Part shown: one piece after another, positions 6,350 to 13,240 of the stretch
Layout: every line of letters begins with the position of its first letter
How positions within the stretch are numbered: position 1 is the first letter of the stretch
Origin: a virus
DNA length: 35,860 nucleotides
Virus record (IMG/VR): IMGVR_UViG_3300039448_000016
Span: 1 to 35,860 of that record
Direction: 5' to 3' (one strand)
Translations under genes and position numbers: made by a program
The notes under the pieces: model-generated
Database searches by the model: none
Told to the model about the DNA's origin: nothing
The model's input: the letters and a program-made list of their open reading frames with translations, nothing else

Positions 6350-7024
6350 TTATATAAGAGGAAGATAGCCACCAATCATCCAGATGATGTGCTCGACTTC
6401 AATATTGGTGAGAGTGGGGAAACTGGGGTTTGTGGCCACAAGTGAATACTTGCCGTTTGGTTCGCGGATCACCTTTCTTACGATCCACTCACTGGCATCG
6501 GCTACCTTAACAAGTCCGAAGTCGTTGGTGCCTTGATCGGCGCTTGGGTCGAATATAAGGATAGCGCCACGTTGTAGTGATGGGTAAACACCTGGGGGAG
6601 CTTCCATTGAAATGCCTTCCATCATCATGCCAAAGGCTTGCTCGCCAGCTGAATCTGGTGCGTGAGCATAATCAAGATCGAATGCTTCTGCAGCGTAGGT
6701 GACCACCTGATCGTGACCGGCCAGCAACGCATCGGCTAACTCTTCACCATTCTCCCAGTTCACGAGTGGCACGGACTTCAGCGTTTCCGTGTTTGTTTGA
6801 ACAGGCTCCTTATCAAGCATTGAGCCTTCGCCCGATACTAGCCAATTAAGGTTTACACCGGTCACCTTCGCCAGTGCTGGTGAGAATCGAGAGTCCTTAG
6901 TTGTTTTTGTCAGTGGCGTTATCCGGTTTGGGTGAACGCCCATCCTTCGAGCAATCTCAGCCTTCTTCAAGCCTGAGTGTTCGATAGCCATTATGACTCG
7001 CTTTGCAAACTCTGATTGTTTCAC
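6350..7024 (-). CDS. LexA/CI-type phage repressor with S24 peptidase domain
   Basis: A 224-aa lysogeny repressor. The N-terminal HTH is at residues 5-50 (MAIEHSGLKKAEIARRMGVH). The C-terminal self-cleaving domain has the scissile Ala102-Gly103 (LLAGHD), catalytic Ser139 (EGISM) and Lys184 (WIVRKV). The spacing resembles lambda CI (Ala111/Ser149/Lys192). It should hold the prophage silent and be inactivated by RecA-stimulated self-cleavage after DNA damage. I chose GTG 7024, 4 bases after GGAGGGG. It is divergent from the replication operon across a 333-bp control region. No cro-like gene lies opposite. Confidence 0.93.
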   Translation of the reverse strand: MKQSEFAKRVIMAIEHSGLKKAEIARRMGVHPNRITPLTKTTKDSRFSPALAKVTGVNLNWLVSGEGSMLDKEPVQTNTETLKSVPLVNWENGEELADALLAGHDQVVTYAAEAFDLDYAHAPDSAGEQAFGMMMEGISMEAPPGVYPSLQRGAILIFDPSADQGTNDFGLVKVADASEWIVRKVIREPNGKYSLVATNPSFPTLTNIEVEHIIWMIGGYLPLI

Positions 7025-7357
7025 TTTCCCCTCCAAGGGCTAGCGCCATGTACTGCGTATATCTGATAGCGCATCCGACTAATTACCGTTGCACACTACC
7101 CACTAGTGTAGTGGCTCGGCTAACTAACCTCAACGAAACGCAGTAAAATTAATACAAATTGCACATCAAATTACAGGAAAATAATAAAACGATGTGCGCT
7201 CATCGCCATGCAAGTACCTCTGATTAATGAACGGCCGCAATGATAAAAGTATTAAATTTAATATAAAATCATTGACATATATATGATATTGAGTCAAAAC
7301 TGTACCAGGCAGTCAGATGTTATGCCTGTTTATACATACAGTATTGAGGGGGCTACC
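7025..7357. promoter_or_regulatory. Divergent control region between repressor and replication operon
   Basis: 333 bp without a credible gene. It contains an inverted repeat CACTAC/GTAGTG (7094-7113) around ACTAGT, a rightward promoter candidate TTGCAC (7159-7164) / TAATAA (7182-7187) with 17-bp spacing, and a 7-bp inverted repeat GCACATC/GATGTGC (7161-7167 and 7191-7197) bracketing that promoter. A palindrome GTATTAAATTTAATAT (7249-7264) matches the one at 6331-6345. TTGACA at 7272 has no good -10. Only 11-codon reading frames exist here, so no cro is visible. Confidence 0.6.
7159..7187 (+). promoter_or_regulatory. Candidate early rightward promoter
   Basis: TTGCAC, a 17-bp spacer and TAATAA: five of six -35 bases fit the sigma-70 consensus, and the -10 is fair. 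It lies inside the GCACATC...GATGTGC inverted repeat, so a bound repressor would block it. It would drive the replication genes from 7358 on. Confidence 0.5.
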
Positions 7358-8170
7358 TTGCACTATTTCAAATTCAACATAAACGACTGGCGAGCGAATA
7401 CAGCTCATCTAACGCCAGTTGAAGAGTCGATATACCTTCGGCTCATAAGCTACTACTACGACTCAGAAACAGGCATTGATGCTCAGCAGCTAAAGGTTGT
7501 TGCTCGTAAGTGCCGGTTAAGTGGTTTTGAGGAAGAGATGGGATTGATTCTCGATGAATTCTTCTCGCTGGTGGATGGTGTTTATATCCATTCGAGAGTG
7601 GATCTGGAGATCGATGCCTACCATGCCAATGCAGAGCGAGCACGTTCGAATGGCAAGAAGGGTGGCAGACCCAGAGCAAACCCACCAACAGGTGGAGATC
7701 AAACCCAGTCAGAACCCAAAACAACCCCAGATAAAAACCCAGAAATAACCCAGTCGGTTTCCACTGAAAACCCAGACGGTTATGAAGTCGGAACCCAGAA
7801 AAAAACTAACCATAAACCATTAACCACTAACCAAGAACTAATAACCAATAACCAAGATACGAAAAGCGAAAAACGCTTTTCTTTCAAAGCTGCGCTTTTG
7901 GAGCTGGGAGCTCCTGAACAGCTTGCATCGGATTGGTTAAAGGTTCGCAAAGCTAAGCGAGCAGCCAACACACAAACGGCGCTCAAAGGGTTTCTCAATG
8001 AGGTGCAGAAGTCAGGTCGAACTCTGAATGATGTGCTTCAGCAGTGTGTGGAGCAATCGTGGGGTGGTTTCAAATCGGACTGGGCTTCAGCTGGTGGGCA
8101 GAAGGTGGTTCCACTGAGCCCCAAGTCTATGAGCACCACGGATCTTGTAAACGACAGGAGTTGGGCATGA
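7358..8170 (+). CDS. DUF1376 (YdaU-like) phage replication initiation protein
   Basis: A 270-aa protein whose first 90 residues (HYFKFNINDWRAN, LTPVEESIYLRLISYYYD) match the DUF1376 family, which holds the place of lambda O in many prophages. A low-complexity Asn/Thr/Pro region (residues about 105-170) is encoded by iteron-like DNA repeats. The C-terminal part is basic and helical. The start is taken as TTG 7358, six bases after GAGGGGG, because family members begin right at this HYFKF block. Upstream ATG 7322 lacks a good ribosome site. It probably binds the origin and recruits host replication proteins. Confidence 0.85.
   Translation: MHYFKFNINDWRANTAHLTPVEESIYLRLISYYYDSETGIDAQQLKVVARKCRLSGFEEEMGLILDEFFSLVDGVYIHSRVDLEIDAYHANAERARSNGKKGGRPRANPPTGGDQTQSEPKTTPDKNPEITQSVSTENPDGYEVGTQKKTNHKPLTTNQELITNNQDTKSEKRFSFKAALLELGAPEQLASDWLKVRKAKRAANTQTALKGFLNEVQKSGRTLNDVLQQCVEQSWGGFKSDWASAGGQKVVPLSPKSMSTTDLVNDRSWA
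7702..7881 (+). repeat. Iteron-like repeats, candidate phage replication origin
   Basis: AACCCAG occurs exactly at 7702, 7736, 7747, 7769 and 7792, with near copies at 7713 and 7723. A 7-bp periodic array of TAACCAN follows from 7807 to 7855, exact at 7807, 7821, 7828, 7842 and 7849. A perfect 8-bp hairpin, GAAAAGCG/CGCTTTTC (7861-7868, 7874-7881), closes the block. Lambda also places its origin iterons inside its replication initiator gene. Function is inferred. Confidence 0.55.
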
Positions 8171-8310
8171 GCAATTTCAACCAAGGTTACATCGAGGCAA
8201 AGCGCAAACAGCGAGATGCCATCCGCAAGCGTATGAAGGATTTTATCGCTAAGGGCGGCAAGGTTAAGCAGATTAAAACTGGCGTAATGACCAACAGGGA
8301 GGCGGCATAG
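8167..8310 (+). CDS. 47-aa basic hypothetical protein
   Basis: Begins MSNFNQGYIEAKRKQRDAIR. ATG 8167 overlaps the TGA of the replication gene and follows CAGGAG. The product is strongly basic and helical (K/R-rich), so it may bind nucleic acid. The last codons (NREAA) carry the ribosome site of the next gene. The same frame is open back to 8044, but that part overlaps the replication gene and has no start signal. The family is unrecognised. Confidence 0.75.
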   Translation: MSNFNQGYIEAKRKQRDAIRKRMKDFIAKGGKVKQIKTGVMTNREAA

Positions 8311-8311
8311 C

Positions 8312-8704
8312 ATGAACATTCACCACTTCATCGACTCAGCGACCGATCAGGCTCGCAAGACTTTCATCCTTCACGTTCTTGAGGTTGGCCGTGACCACGC
8401 CGACTGGAAAAACGCTGATGGTGTGCTCCTGGATAACCTGCACGTATTCCTCACGTTCCTTCGCCACACGCGCAAGCTTATGAAAATGGACATATACCGC
8501 TACTCAGCGCGAACCATTGTCGAGCACATGAGATTCAACAGTGATGTCAGTGACAGCGATGTGACCTTCAAGATCAACAACAACCTGATCCCAGACCTAG
8601 CGAGAATGGCGATGCTTGCTTTTCCTGTGCTTGATGGGTTCTTTGAAACACGCAACGGCAACCGTGATGTGGTCGTTCAAGCTTACTTCCAGGAGGCAGC
8701 ATGA
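8312..8704 (+). CDS. Hypothetical phage protein, early operon
   Basis: A 130-aa soluble protein (MNIHHFIDSATDQARKTF at the start, AYFQEAA at the end). ATG 8312 follows GGGAGGCGGCATAGC. It contains a central aromatic/basic region (FLRHTRKLMKMDIYRYSARTI) and no membrane segment. It lies between the replication initiator and the recombination nucleases, so a replication accessory role is possible. I do not recognise the family. Confidence 0.7.
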   Translation: MNIHHFIDSATDQARKTFILHVLEVGRDHADWKNADGVLLDNLHVFLTFLRHTRKLMKMDIYRYSARTIVEHMRFNSDVSDSDVTFKINNNLIPDLARMAMLAFPVLDGFFETRNGNRDVVVQAYFQEAA

Positions 8705-8946
8705 GTCAGCAAGCGCAGTTATCAACCATTCAGGCAGCGATTAAGCACGAGAAGGAAAAGCTACTCAAGGCGCGCTCAACTGAGAACTATCCAGCTGATG
8801 AAGTGCGAGCTGATTGCACATCGGCATTGAATCGCTTACTGGCCCTACGTGATCAGCTCACCAAGCCAAGAGTGGATCCAACTGGGGTGAGCCTCAAAAA
8901 CGCATTCTCGAAAAGCAAGAAGGTGGTTCACGACTATGCCGCTTAA
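8701..8946 (+). CDS. Hypothetical coiled-coil protein
   Basis: An 81-aa product. Residues 5-60 are predicted helical with heptad-like Leu spacing (KEKLLKARS, ALNRLLALRDQL). The ATG overlaps the previous stop (ATGA), behind CAGGAGGCAGC in the previous gene. It overlaps the Ref-like nuclease gene by 11 bases. Function is unknown. Confidence 0.7.
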   Translation: MSQQAQLSTIQAAIKHEKEKLLKARSTENYPADEVRADCTSALNRLLALRDQLTKPRVDPTGVSLKNAFSKSKKVVHDYAA

Positions 8947-9265
8947 GGGTAGAACTCCAAACGGTGCAGAGCGAGCATGGATGGGTGCAATCACCCAGGT
9001 CGGCTGTATCGTTTGTAGGCTTTACCACTACTGTGAAACACCAGCGGAGGTTCATCACCTCGAAGGGAAGACCACAGCAGGTTGCCACTTCAAGACCATT
9101 CCGCTGTGTGTTCGCCACCATCGCCACAGTGACAACCAGACACCACCACGGTGGCTCGCGTATCACGGTGACAAGAAAGCATTTATCCAGAAGTATGGTG
9201 ATGGTGAATTCCTGATTTCAGCAACGGAAACAATCATGGAGGCGCTGGGCATTGGTTCTTGTTGA
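8936..9265 (+). CDS. Ref-like recombination-enhancement HNH nuclease
   Basis: A 109-aa protein like the phage P1 Ref / DUF968-type nucleases. It has an early CxxC (CIVC), the HNH core EVHHLEG, then TIPLCVRHHRHSD with the catalytic and zinc-binding histidines and cysteine, and the family block PRWLAYHGDKKAF. P1 Ref is a RecA-dependent single-strand-directed nuclease that stimulates recombination, and the same role is inferred here. It sits directly before RusA in a recombination block. ATG 8936 overlaps the preceding gene by 11 bp. Confidence 0.88.
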   Translation: MPLKGRTPNGAERAWMGAITQVGCIVCRLYHYCETPAEVHHLEGKTTAGCHFKTIPLCVRHHRHSDNQTPPRWLAYHGDKKAFIQKYGDGEFLISATETIMEALGIGSC

Positions 9266-9608
9266 GTTGCCATATCCACCAAGCTTGAACTCACTTTACC
9301 TGGTGAACGCTGGTGGCCGTGGTGTTCGCAAGTCTCGCGCTGGTAAGGATTACACCAAGGCAGTCCAGTTGATGTGCTTAAGACAACCCATGACCGATGG
9401 GATAGTTTCGGTTGAAGTTGATGTATTCCCCCCAGATCGGCGCAAGCGTGACCTGGACAACCTACTGAAGATTCTGCTCGATGCGCTCACTGATGCGGCA
9501 CTCATCGAAGATGATTCAAAAATTGATCGCTTGCTAGTGAAGAGGCGTGATGTGATTCGTGGAGGGCGAGTCACTGTAGTCATTAAACCAATGGAGCGCA
9601 GTGCATGA
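9252..9608 (+). CDS. rusA: RusA-family Holliday junction resolvase
   Basis: A 118-aa product (E. coli RusA has 120). The start motif LPYPPSLNSLYLV and the catalytic block PPDRRKRDLDNLLKILLDAL with its conserved Asp residues identify the family. The tail has IEDDSKI. It resolves four-way junctions in replicating or recombining phage DNA. The start is TTG 9252, nine bases after GGAGG, overlapping the nuclease gene by 14 bp. The stop overlaps the next ATG (ATGA). Confidence 0.93.
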   Translation: MVLVELPYPPSLNSLYLVNAGGRGVRKSRAGKDYTKAVQLMCLRQPMTDGIVSVEVDVFPPDRRKRDLDNLLKILLDALTDAALIEDDSKIDRLLVKRRDVIRGGRVTVVIKPMERSA

Positions 9609-10807
9609 ACCTTATCCCTATCGATTACGAAGACCTCAAAGAGTTTGCAACCACGAGTGAGCAACAGCGAGTGCTTGAGTGCCTTCGCCAATGTGCCGGC
9701 AATACCGCCAAAGCTGCCAAAGCATCAGGCAAGAGTCAGCGAACCGTTCAGCGCATCCTTAAGGGCGTTAAGAGTCGAGCGGTGAATGCTGGTTGGGTGC
9801 CAGTTGAGCAAGACCCAGCCAAAGCGGTTGAGGGCTTCATGGTCACTGGTCGCTCTAAGCTACTTGATCACCGCAACGGTGGCGAGAAGATGCTTGAGTG
9901 GGTACTTGAGCGTAAAGATGCGAGCATAGTACATCAAACCATTCTCACAGCCATTGAAGCGATGACTGCAGAGGTGGATGGGAAGAGTACCAAGGTTAAG
10001 CGACCAACTCAGTGTGACTCTGATCTGCTAGTGACTTACAAGTTCGGTGATCCACACTATGGGATGCTTGCCTGGGGTAAGGAAACACGAGCGAGCGACT
10101 ATGACCTCAAGATCGCCTGTGACATCCACAATGCAGCAATCGCTCAAGCGGTAAGCCAAGCACCCAAAGCGAAAGTTTGCCGAGTGCTTAACCCTGGTGA
10201 TTTACTTCATGCCGATGATGGCACCAATCAGACTCGCCGCTCACGTAATGCACTCGACGTTGATGGCCGCTGGCAGTTCATCGTTGAGAAGTGTGTGCAG
10301 TCTCAGAAGTTCGCAATCGAAACAGCCAAGCGCAAACATGAAATGGTCCACTGGGTATCAAGCCCGGGCAACCATGATGATTATTCGAATGTAGCCATTG
10401 CGCTCATTCTGTCAGCTTACTACTCCAACGATCCACGAGTGGAGGTTGATACTCACCCAAGCCGAATCAAATACTTCGAGTTTGGTAAGTGTCTATTCGG
10501 TCTGGCTCACGGTGATGCGGCTAAGGTTAAAGACCTCGCATCCATTATGGCTCGCGATGAATCTGAGGCGTGGGGTCGCACCACACTCAAGCACTGGGAC
10601 ACTGGCCACCTTCACAATCAACAGCGCTTCGACTTCAACGGTGTAAGCGTAGAGGTGCTACCTGTTCTCATTCCGCCTGATGGCTGGCATGCCTCGATGG
10701 GATACGGTGCACGGCGCAAGATGCTCACCAGTGTCTACCACCGCGATGGCTATGAGCTCGCTCAATACAGTATTTCACCAATGCAACTACAACAGGAGGC
10801 GGCTTGA
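9605..10807 (+). CDS. Phage metallophosphoesterase with N-terminal HTH
   Basis: A 400-aa protein. Residues 20-55 form an HTH of the homeodomain/resolvase kind (NTAKAAKASGKSQRTVQRIL). The calcineurin-like phosphoesterase motifs follow in order: D149-H151 (GDPHYG), GD198-199, GNHD 255-258, H302 (AHGD) and GHLH 334-337. The set of metal ligands looks complete, so it is probably an active metal-dependent phosphatase or nuclease acting on nucleic acid. Similar phage proteins lie between replication and late-regulator genes. The C-terminus QQEAA embeds the next ribosome site. Confidence 0.88.
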   Translation: MNLIPIDYEDLKEFATTSEQQRVLECLRQCAGNTAKAAKASGKSQRTVQRILKGVKSRAVNAGWVPVEQDPAKAVEGFMVTGRSKLLDHRNGGEKMLEWVLERKDASIVHQTILTAIEAMTAEVDGKSTKVKRPTQCDSDLLVTYKFGDPHYGMLAWGKETRASDYDLKIACDIHNAAIAQAVSQAPKAKVCRVLNPGDLLHADDGTNQTRRSRNALDVDGRWQFIVEKCVQSQKFAIETAKRKHEMVHWVSSPGNHDDYSNVAIALILSAYYSNDPRVEVDTHPSRIKYFEFGKCLFGLAHGDAAKVKDLASIMARDESEAWGRTTLKHWDTGHLHNQQRFDFNGVSVEVLPVLIPPDGWHASMGYGARRKMLTSVYHRDGYELAQYSISPMQLQQEAA

Positions 10808-11106
10808 GTGGAGAGGCTACTTGGATTCATTGCGTTGCTTGCAAAGGCTCTGGATTCGTCATGGGTGTATTTACAAACGAAAGCCCATGTTTTGATTGTT
10901 TGGGTGTGGGCCTTCTGGACGGTGAGCAAGATATCATTCCTTATAGCGTTGCTACTCTGGCGCTCCGTTCGAGGGTCAACAGGCTTCAAGCAAAAGCCGA
11001 CCGACTTCAAGCGGAGCTCAACAGGCGACCAAAGCCCAAGGAAGCATTCGACCCCTACAAACACGCAAAGCGCCTGTCCGATGGCGCAATCTACGCAATG
11101 GACTGA
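10804..11106 (+). CDS. Small DnaJ-like CxxCxGxG zinc protein
   Basis: A 100-aa product with two CxxCxGxG repeats (CVACKGSG, CFDCLGVG) near residues 10-37, as in the DnaJ zinc finger and in the zinc motif of lambda Q. A coiled-coil segment (RLQAKADRLQAEL) and a basic tail follow. The start is TTG 10804 behind AGGAGGCGGC, overlapping the previous TGA. Its place just before the late region hints at a transcription or antitermination partner. This is unproven. Confidence 0.7.
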   Translation: MSGEATWIHCVACKGSGFVMGVFTNESPCFDCLGVGLLDGEQDIIPYSVATLALRSRVNRLQAKADRLQAELNRRPKPKEAFDPYKHAKRLSDGAIYAMD

Positions 11107-11120
11107 TGGAGATAAGCACA

Positions 11121-11723
11121 ATGAGACTTGATCAATCTGTTCCCAACCTCGTGAATGATGCCTACCTAATCCACCACCGTTGCCGTGGTAAGGATTACGC
11201 ACTTGAGCAGCAGAAGCGAAACATGGGGCTAGGATTCGCCAAAACAGGCGAGGGCACACCAGCTCACATGAAGGTTCGCAACGAGTGGGCCATTGTGGAT
11301 GCAGTTGAGGCAGGAGTGATCATCGACATTGTTGCTAAGCTCCGACCAGTTGAGCGAGCGTGGGCTGAGTGGGCTTATGTTGATGAGAATGCTGGCTATG
11401 GTGCAAACACCATCAATGCGCTGTACCAGGACTATGTGATCGCCGCGCTTAACCACTGGGGAGAGAGTAAGCGTGAAAAGGATAGTCAATCAGTATTGCG
11501 AGTGGTAACCAACACACTCAAGAGCTACCGCTTCTCGATCTTCTCAGGGACTCGCCACTCAGTTAGGCAGATCGCCACCACATCAAGCGTGAAAGCGGAT
11601 AACGCAGCGCGTGATTGGTCAGGTTGGGTTGATTGGGCTTATAGCTACGCCGATGACCTGGACAAGAACACACGAGTTCACTTCAGAAACCTTTACGACA
11701 TCCAAGACCAGGAGGCCGCATGA
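11121..11723 (+). CDS. Hypothetical protein, candidate late regulator by position
   Basis: A 200-aa soluble, largely helical and fairly acidic protein (MRLDQSVPNLVNDAYLI at the start). ATG 11121 follows GGAGATAAGCACA. ATG 11106 overlaps the previous stop but has no ribosome site. No domain is recognised. In lambdoid phages the slot at the end of the early operon, before the late promoter, holds antiterminator Q. The promoter/terminator pair at 12791-12869 fits that logic, but there is no sequence match that I can see. Confidence 0.65.
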   Translation: MRLDQSVPNLVNDAYLIHHRCRGKDYALEQQKRNMGLGFAKTGEGTPAHMKVRNEWAIVDAVEAGVIIDIVAKLRPVERAWAEWAYVDENAGYGANTINALYQDYVIAALNHWGESKREKDSQSVLRVVTNTLKSYRFSIFSGTRHSVRQIATTSSVKADNAARDWSGWVDWAYSYADDLDKNTRVHFRNLYDIQDQEAA

Positions 11724-12124
11724 GCAACCCCAAAGACAAGTATGGTGATGTTAAGCCACAGCTGCATCTCGTTCCTGCATCATCGCTGGTGGCTAGTGCT
11801 CGCGTATTCGAGTTAGGTGCCAAGAAGTATGGACCATTCAACTGGCGAGATGATCCGGTAAAGCTGAGCGTTTATGTAGCAGCAGCTAAGCGTCACCTTG
11901 ATAGCGCATTCGATGGGCAAGACCTCGATGGGGAATCAGGTGAGTCTCACTTTGCTCATGTGATGAGCTGCATGGCAATTCTGATTGATGCCGCGCATTG
12001 TGGAACGCTGATCGATGACCGACCACCACCAGGGAATGCACACGAGCTCATGGCAGCTAAGAAACCACTTGAGATTGTAGAGCACAGCCTAGCGCTCCAA
12101 ATGCGAGATAGACACTCTGCTTGA
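11720..12124 (+). CDS. MazG-like dATP/dGTP pyrophosphohydrolase-family protein
   Basis: A 134-aa protein of the phage dATP/dGTP diphosphohydrolase N-terminal (DUF5664) family. It starts KYGDVKPQLHLVPASSL, followed by FELGAKKYGPFNWRDD, an AAKRHLDSAFDG helix and ESHFAHVMSCMAILIDA, whose Glu/His/Asp residues fit the all-alpha MazG metal site. It probably hydrolyses nucleoside triphosphates to monophosphates and reshapes the dNTP pool. No PurZ or DatZ is present, so a Z-genome is not indicated. The ATG overlaps the previous stop behind CAGGAGGCCGC. Confidence 0.8.
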   Translation: MSNPKDKYGDVKPQLHLVPASSLVASARVFELGAKKYGPFNWRDDPVKLSVYVAAAKRHLDSAFDGQDLDGESGESHFAHVMSCMAILIDAAHCGTLIDDRPPPGNAHELMAAKKPLEIVEHSLALQMRDRHSA

Positions 12125-12150
12125 TCGTTTCACTTGTGGCGTTGTAGTAT
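12121..12150 (+). promoter_or_regulatory. Candidate promoter of the lipoprotein moron
   Basis: TTGATC at 12121-12126 and TAGTAT at 12145-12150 with an 18-bp spacer, just after the pyrophosphohydrolase gene and 38 bp before the lipoprotein start. An own promoter would allow expression in the lysogen. Confidence 0.45.
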
Positions 12151-12188
12151 GACCCATCAATTACTACTGGTTTAAACGGAGGGAAACC

Positions 12189-12776
12189 ATGAAAAAAGCC
12201 TTGATCGTGCTATTTGCTGTTTTATCGATTGGTTGTACTGGCGCTGCATTCGATGAGTTTTACGGACACGGACAGATTACCGTCACAAAAGACCATCTAA
12301 ATGCTTCCACAGACATAAAACTTACACCGGCGCATACCGCTGGGCCAGATGGGTCATTGAACACACTAAAAATTGGAGCGCGCTGGGATAGCTCAACTCC
12401 AACCTTTGCGGTTCTCGATCTGTCGTACAAGAGCAATAGTTCTGGAACAGTTTACCTATCGTATAACTCAGTCGATTTCAATGTTGATGGGGATAGGTAC
12501 GAGCTAGACTCAGGTAGGACTAGCATGAATAGGGGTGAGTGGAATGAGTACCTTGGTGCTTACGACACATTCAGTGAGGCTACGGTGATCATCTCAATGG
12601 ATCGCTTAGATAGAATAATGAGCGCTAAGAACGCGGTAGCTAGATTTTACACCAGCGATGGGTATATTGATGTTGATCTAAAGGCTCTCGAGCAAGAGAA
12701 TGGCATGATGATTTTGCTAGCATCTAGGCTGATAGAATTTAGGCAGGAAATTAGCAATTACCAAGAAGAAAAATAA
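12189..12776 (+). CDS. Lipoprotein, probable lysogenic-conversion moron
   Basis: A 195-aa product with signal peptide MKKALIVLFAVLSIGC (lipobox LSIGC, Cys16). A beta-rich mature domain follows, with alternating Ser/Thr/Tyr (AVLDLSYKSNSSGTVYLSYN), and a helical tail. ATG 12189 follows GGAGGGAAACC. Single-gene placement between the early and lysis regions, with its own promoter, matches the position of lambda bor. Exclusion, serum resistance or other surface roles are possible. The family is unrecognised. Confidence 0.78.
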   Translation: MKKALIVLFAVLSIGCTGAAFDEFYGHGQITVTKDHLNASTDIKLTPAHTAGPDGSLNTLKIGARWDSSTPTFAVLDLSYKSNSSGTVYLSYNSVDFNVDGDRYELDSGRTSMNRGEWNEYLGAYDTFSEATVIISMDRLDRIMSAKNAVARFYTSDGYIDVDLKALEQENGMMILLASRLIEFRQEISNYQEEK

Positions 12777-12790
12777 CCCCTAAAAAGCTG

Positions 12791-12823
12791 TTGACGGCAA
12801 TGAGCCATAAATGGCACTATATT
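12791..12823 (+). promoter_or_regulatory. Candidate late promoter
   Basis: TTGACG (12791-12796) followed by ACTATATT (12816-12823). The -35 is good, but the spacing to ACTATA (19 bp) or TATATT (21 bp) is long. It lies after the lipoprotein gene and immediately before a terminator, as lambda PR' lies before tR'. Confidence 0.4.
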
Positions 12824-12839
12824 CCTAGTTTCAGAAATT

Positions 12840-12872
12840 ACGCCTCGACATAACTGTTGGGGCGTTTTTGTA
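12840..12872 (+). terminator. Rho-independent terminator before the lysis genes
   Basis: ACGCCTC pairs with GGGGCGT (one U-G pair) around a 12-base loop and is followed by TTTTTGT. It ends the lipoprotein transcript. Being just downstream of a promoter candidate and upstream of all late genes, it could be the terminator that the late antiterminator must overcome. Confidence 0.75.
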
Positions 12873-12952
12873 TCTGATATTCCAGTTTATGCCACCGCTA
12901 AAGCAATCCAACCCCCCTCCAAGGTTGCTGGTGGCACCTATGAGAATCCCAA

Positions 12953-13240
12953 ATGACAGACTTAGTTCACACCTGGAGCGGCACGTTGAGAAACGCGCTG
13001 GGAATTGCTGCAGTTGTGGTGGTGTCTCTCTTTTGGGTGTTCGAGTCTCGCAGCGAGATTAATCAGCTCAGTCAACAACACGCTGCAGACATTCAGCGAC
13101 TCGAAACCGACATTGCACACCAGAAGGCGCTGGTGGAGGCTAACAGGAACCATGATCGTGAGCTTATTACCCAGATATTTGATCGACTGGACACGATCAT
13201 TGAAAAGATCGATAAGCTCGAAGACGAGCGCAGCGAATAA
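12953..13240 (+). CDS. Membrane/coiled-coil lysis protein (holin or spanin-like)
   Basis: A 95-aa product with one N-terminal transmembrane helix (residues 13-31, ALGIAAVVVVSLFWVF) and a long C-terminal coiled coil (residues 35-92). This is the layout of inner-membrane spanins and some class III holin-like proteins. ATG 12953 has only a weak ribosome site. The first late gene, it overlaps the DUF5675 gene and lies just before the 3-TM holin, so a lysis role is likely. The exact one is open. Confidence 0.7.
   Translation: MTDLVHTWSGTLRNALGIAAVVVVSLFWVFESRSEINQLSQQHAADIQRLETDIAHQKALVEANRNHDRELITQIFDRLDTIIEKIDKLEDERSE

Noticed and set aside
7192-7240. Small cro-like gene in the divergent region
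   Set aside because: The only frames (at 7192 and 7208) are 11 codons long with no HTH.
7702-7855. CRISPR array
   Set aside because: The repeat units are 7 bp, not 23-47 bp, have no spacers, and lie inside a coding gene.
11720-12124. Z-genome (diaminopurine) biosynthesis
   Set aside because: Only a MazG-like hydrolase is present. PurZ, DatZ and a dedicated polymerase are absent.
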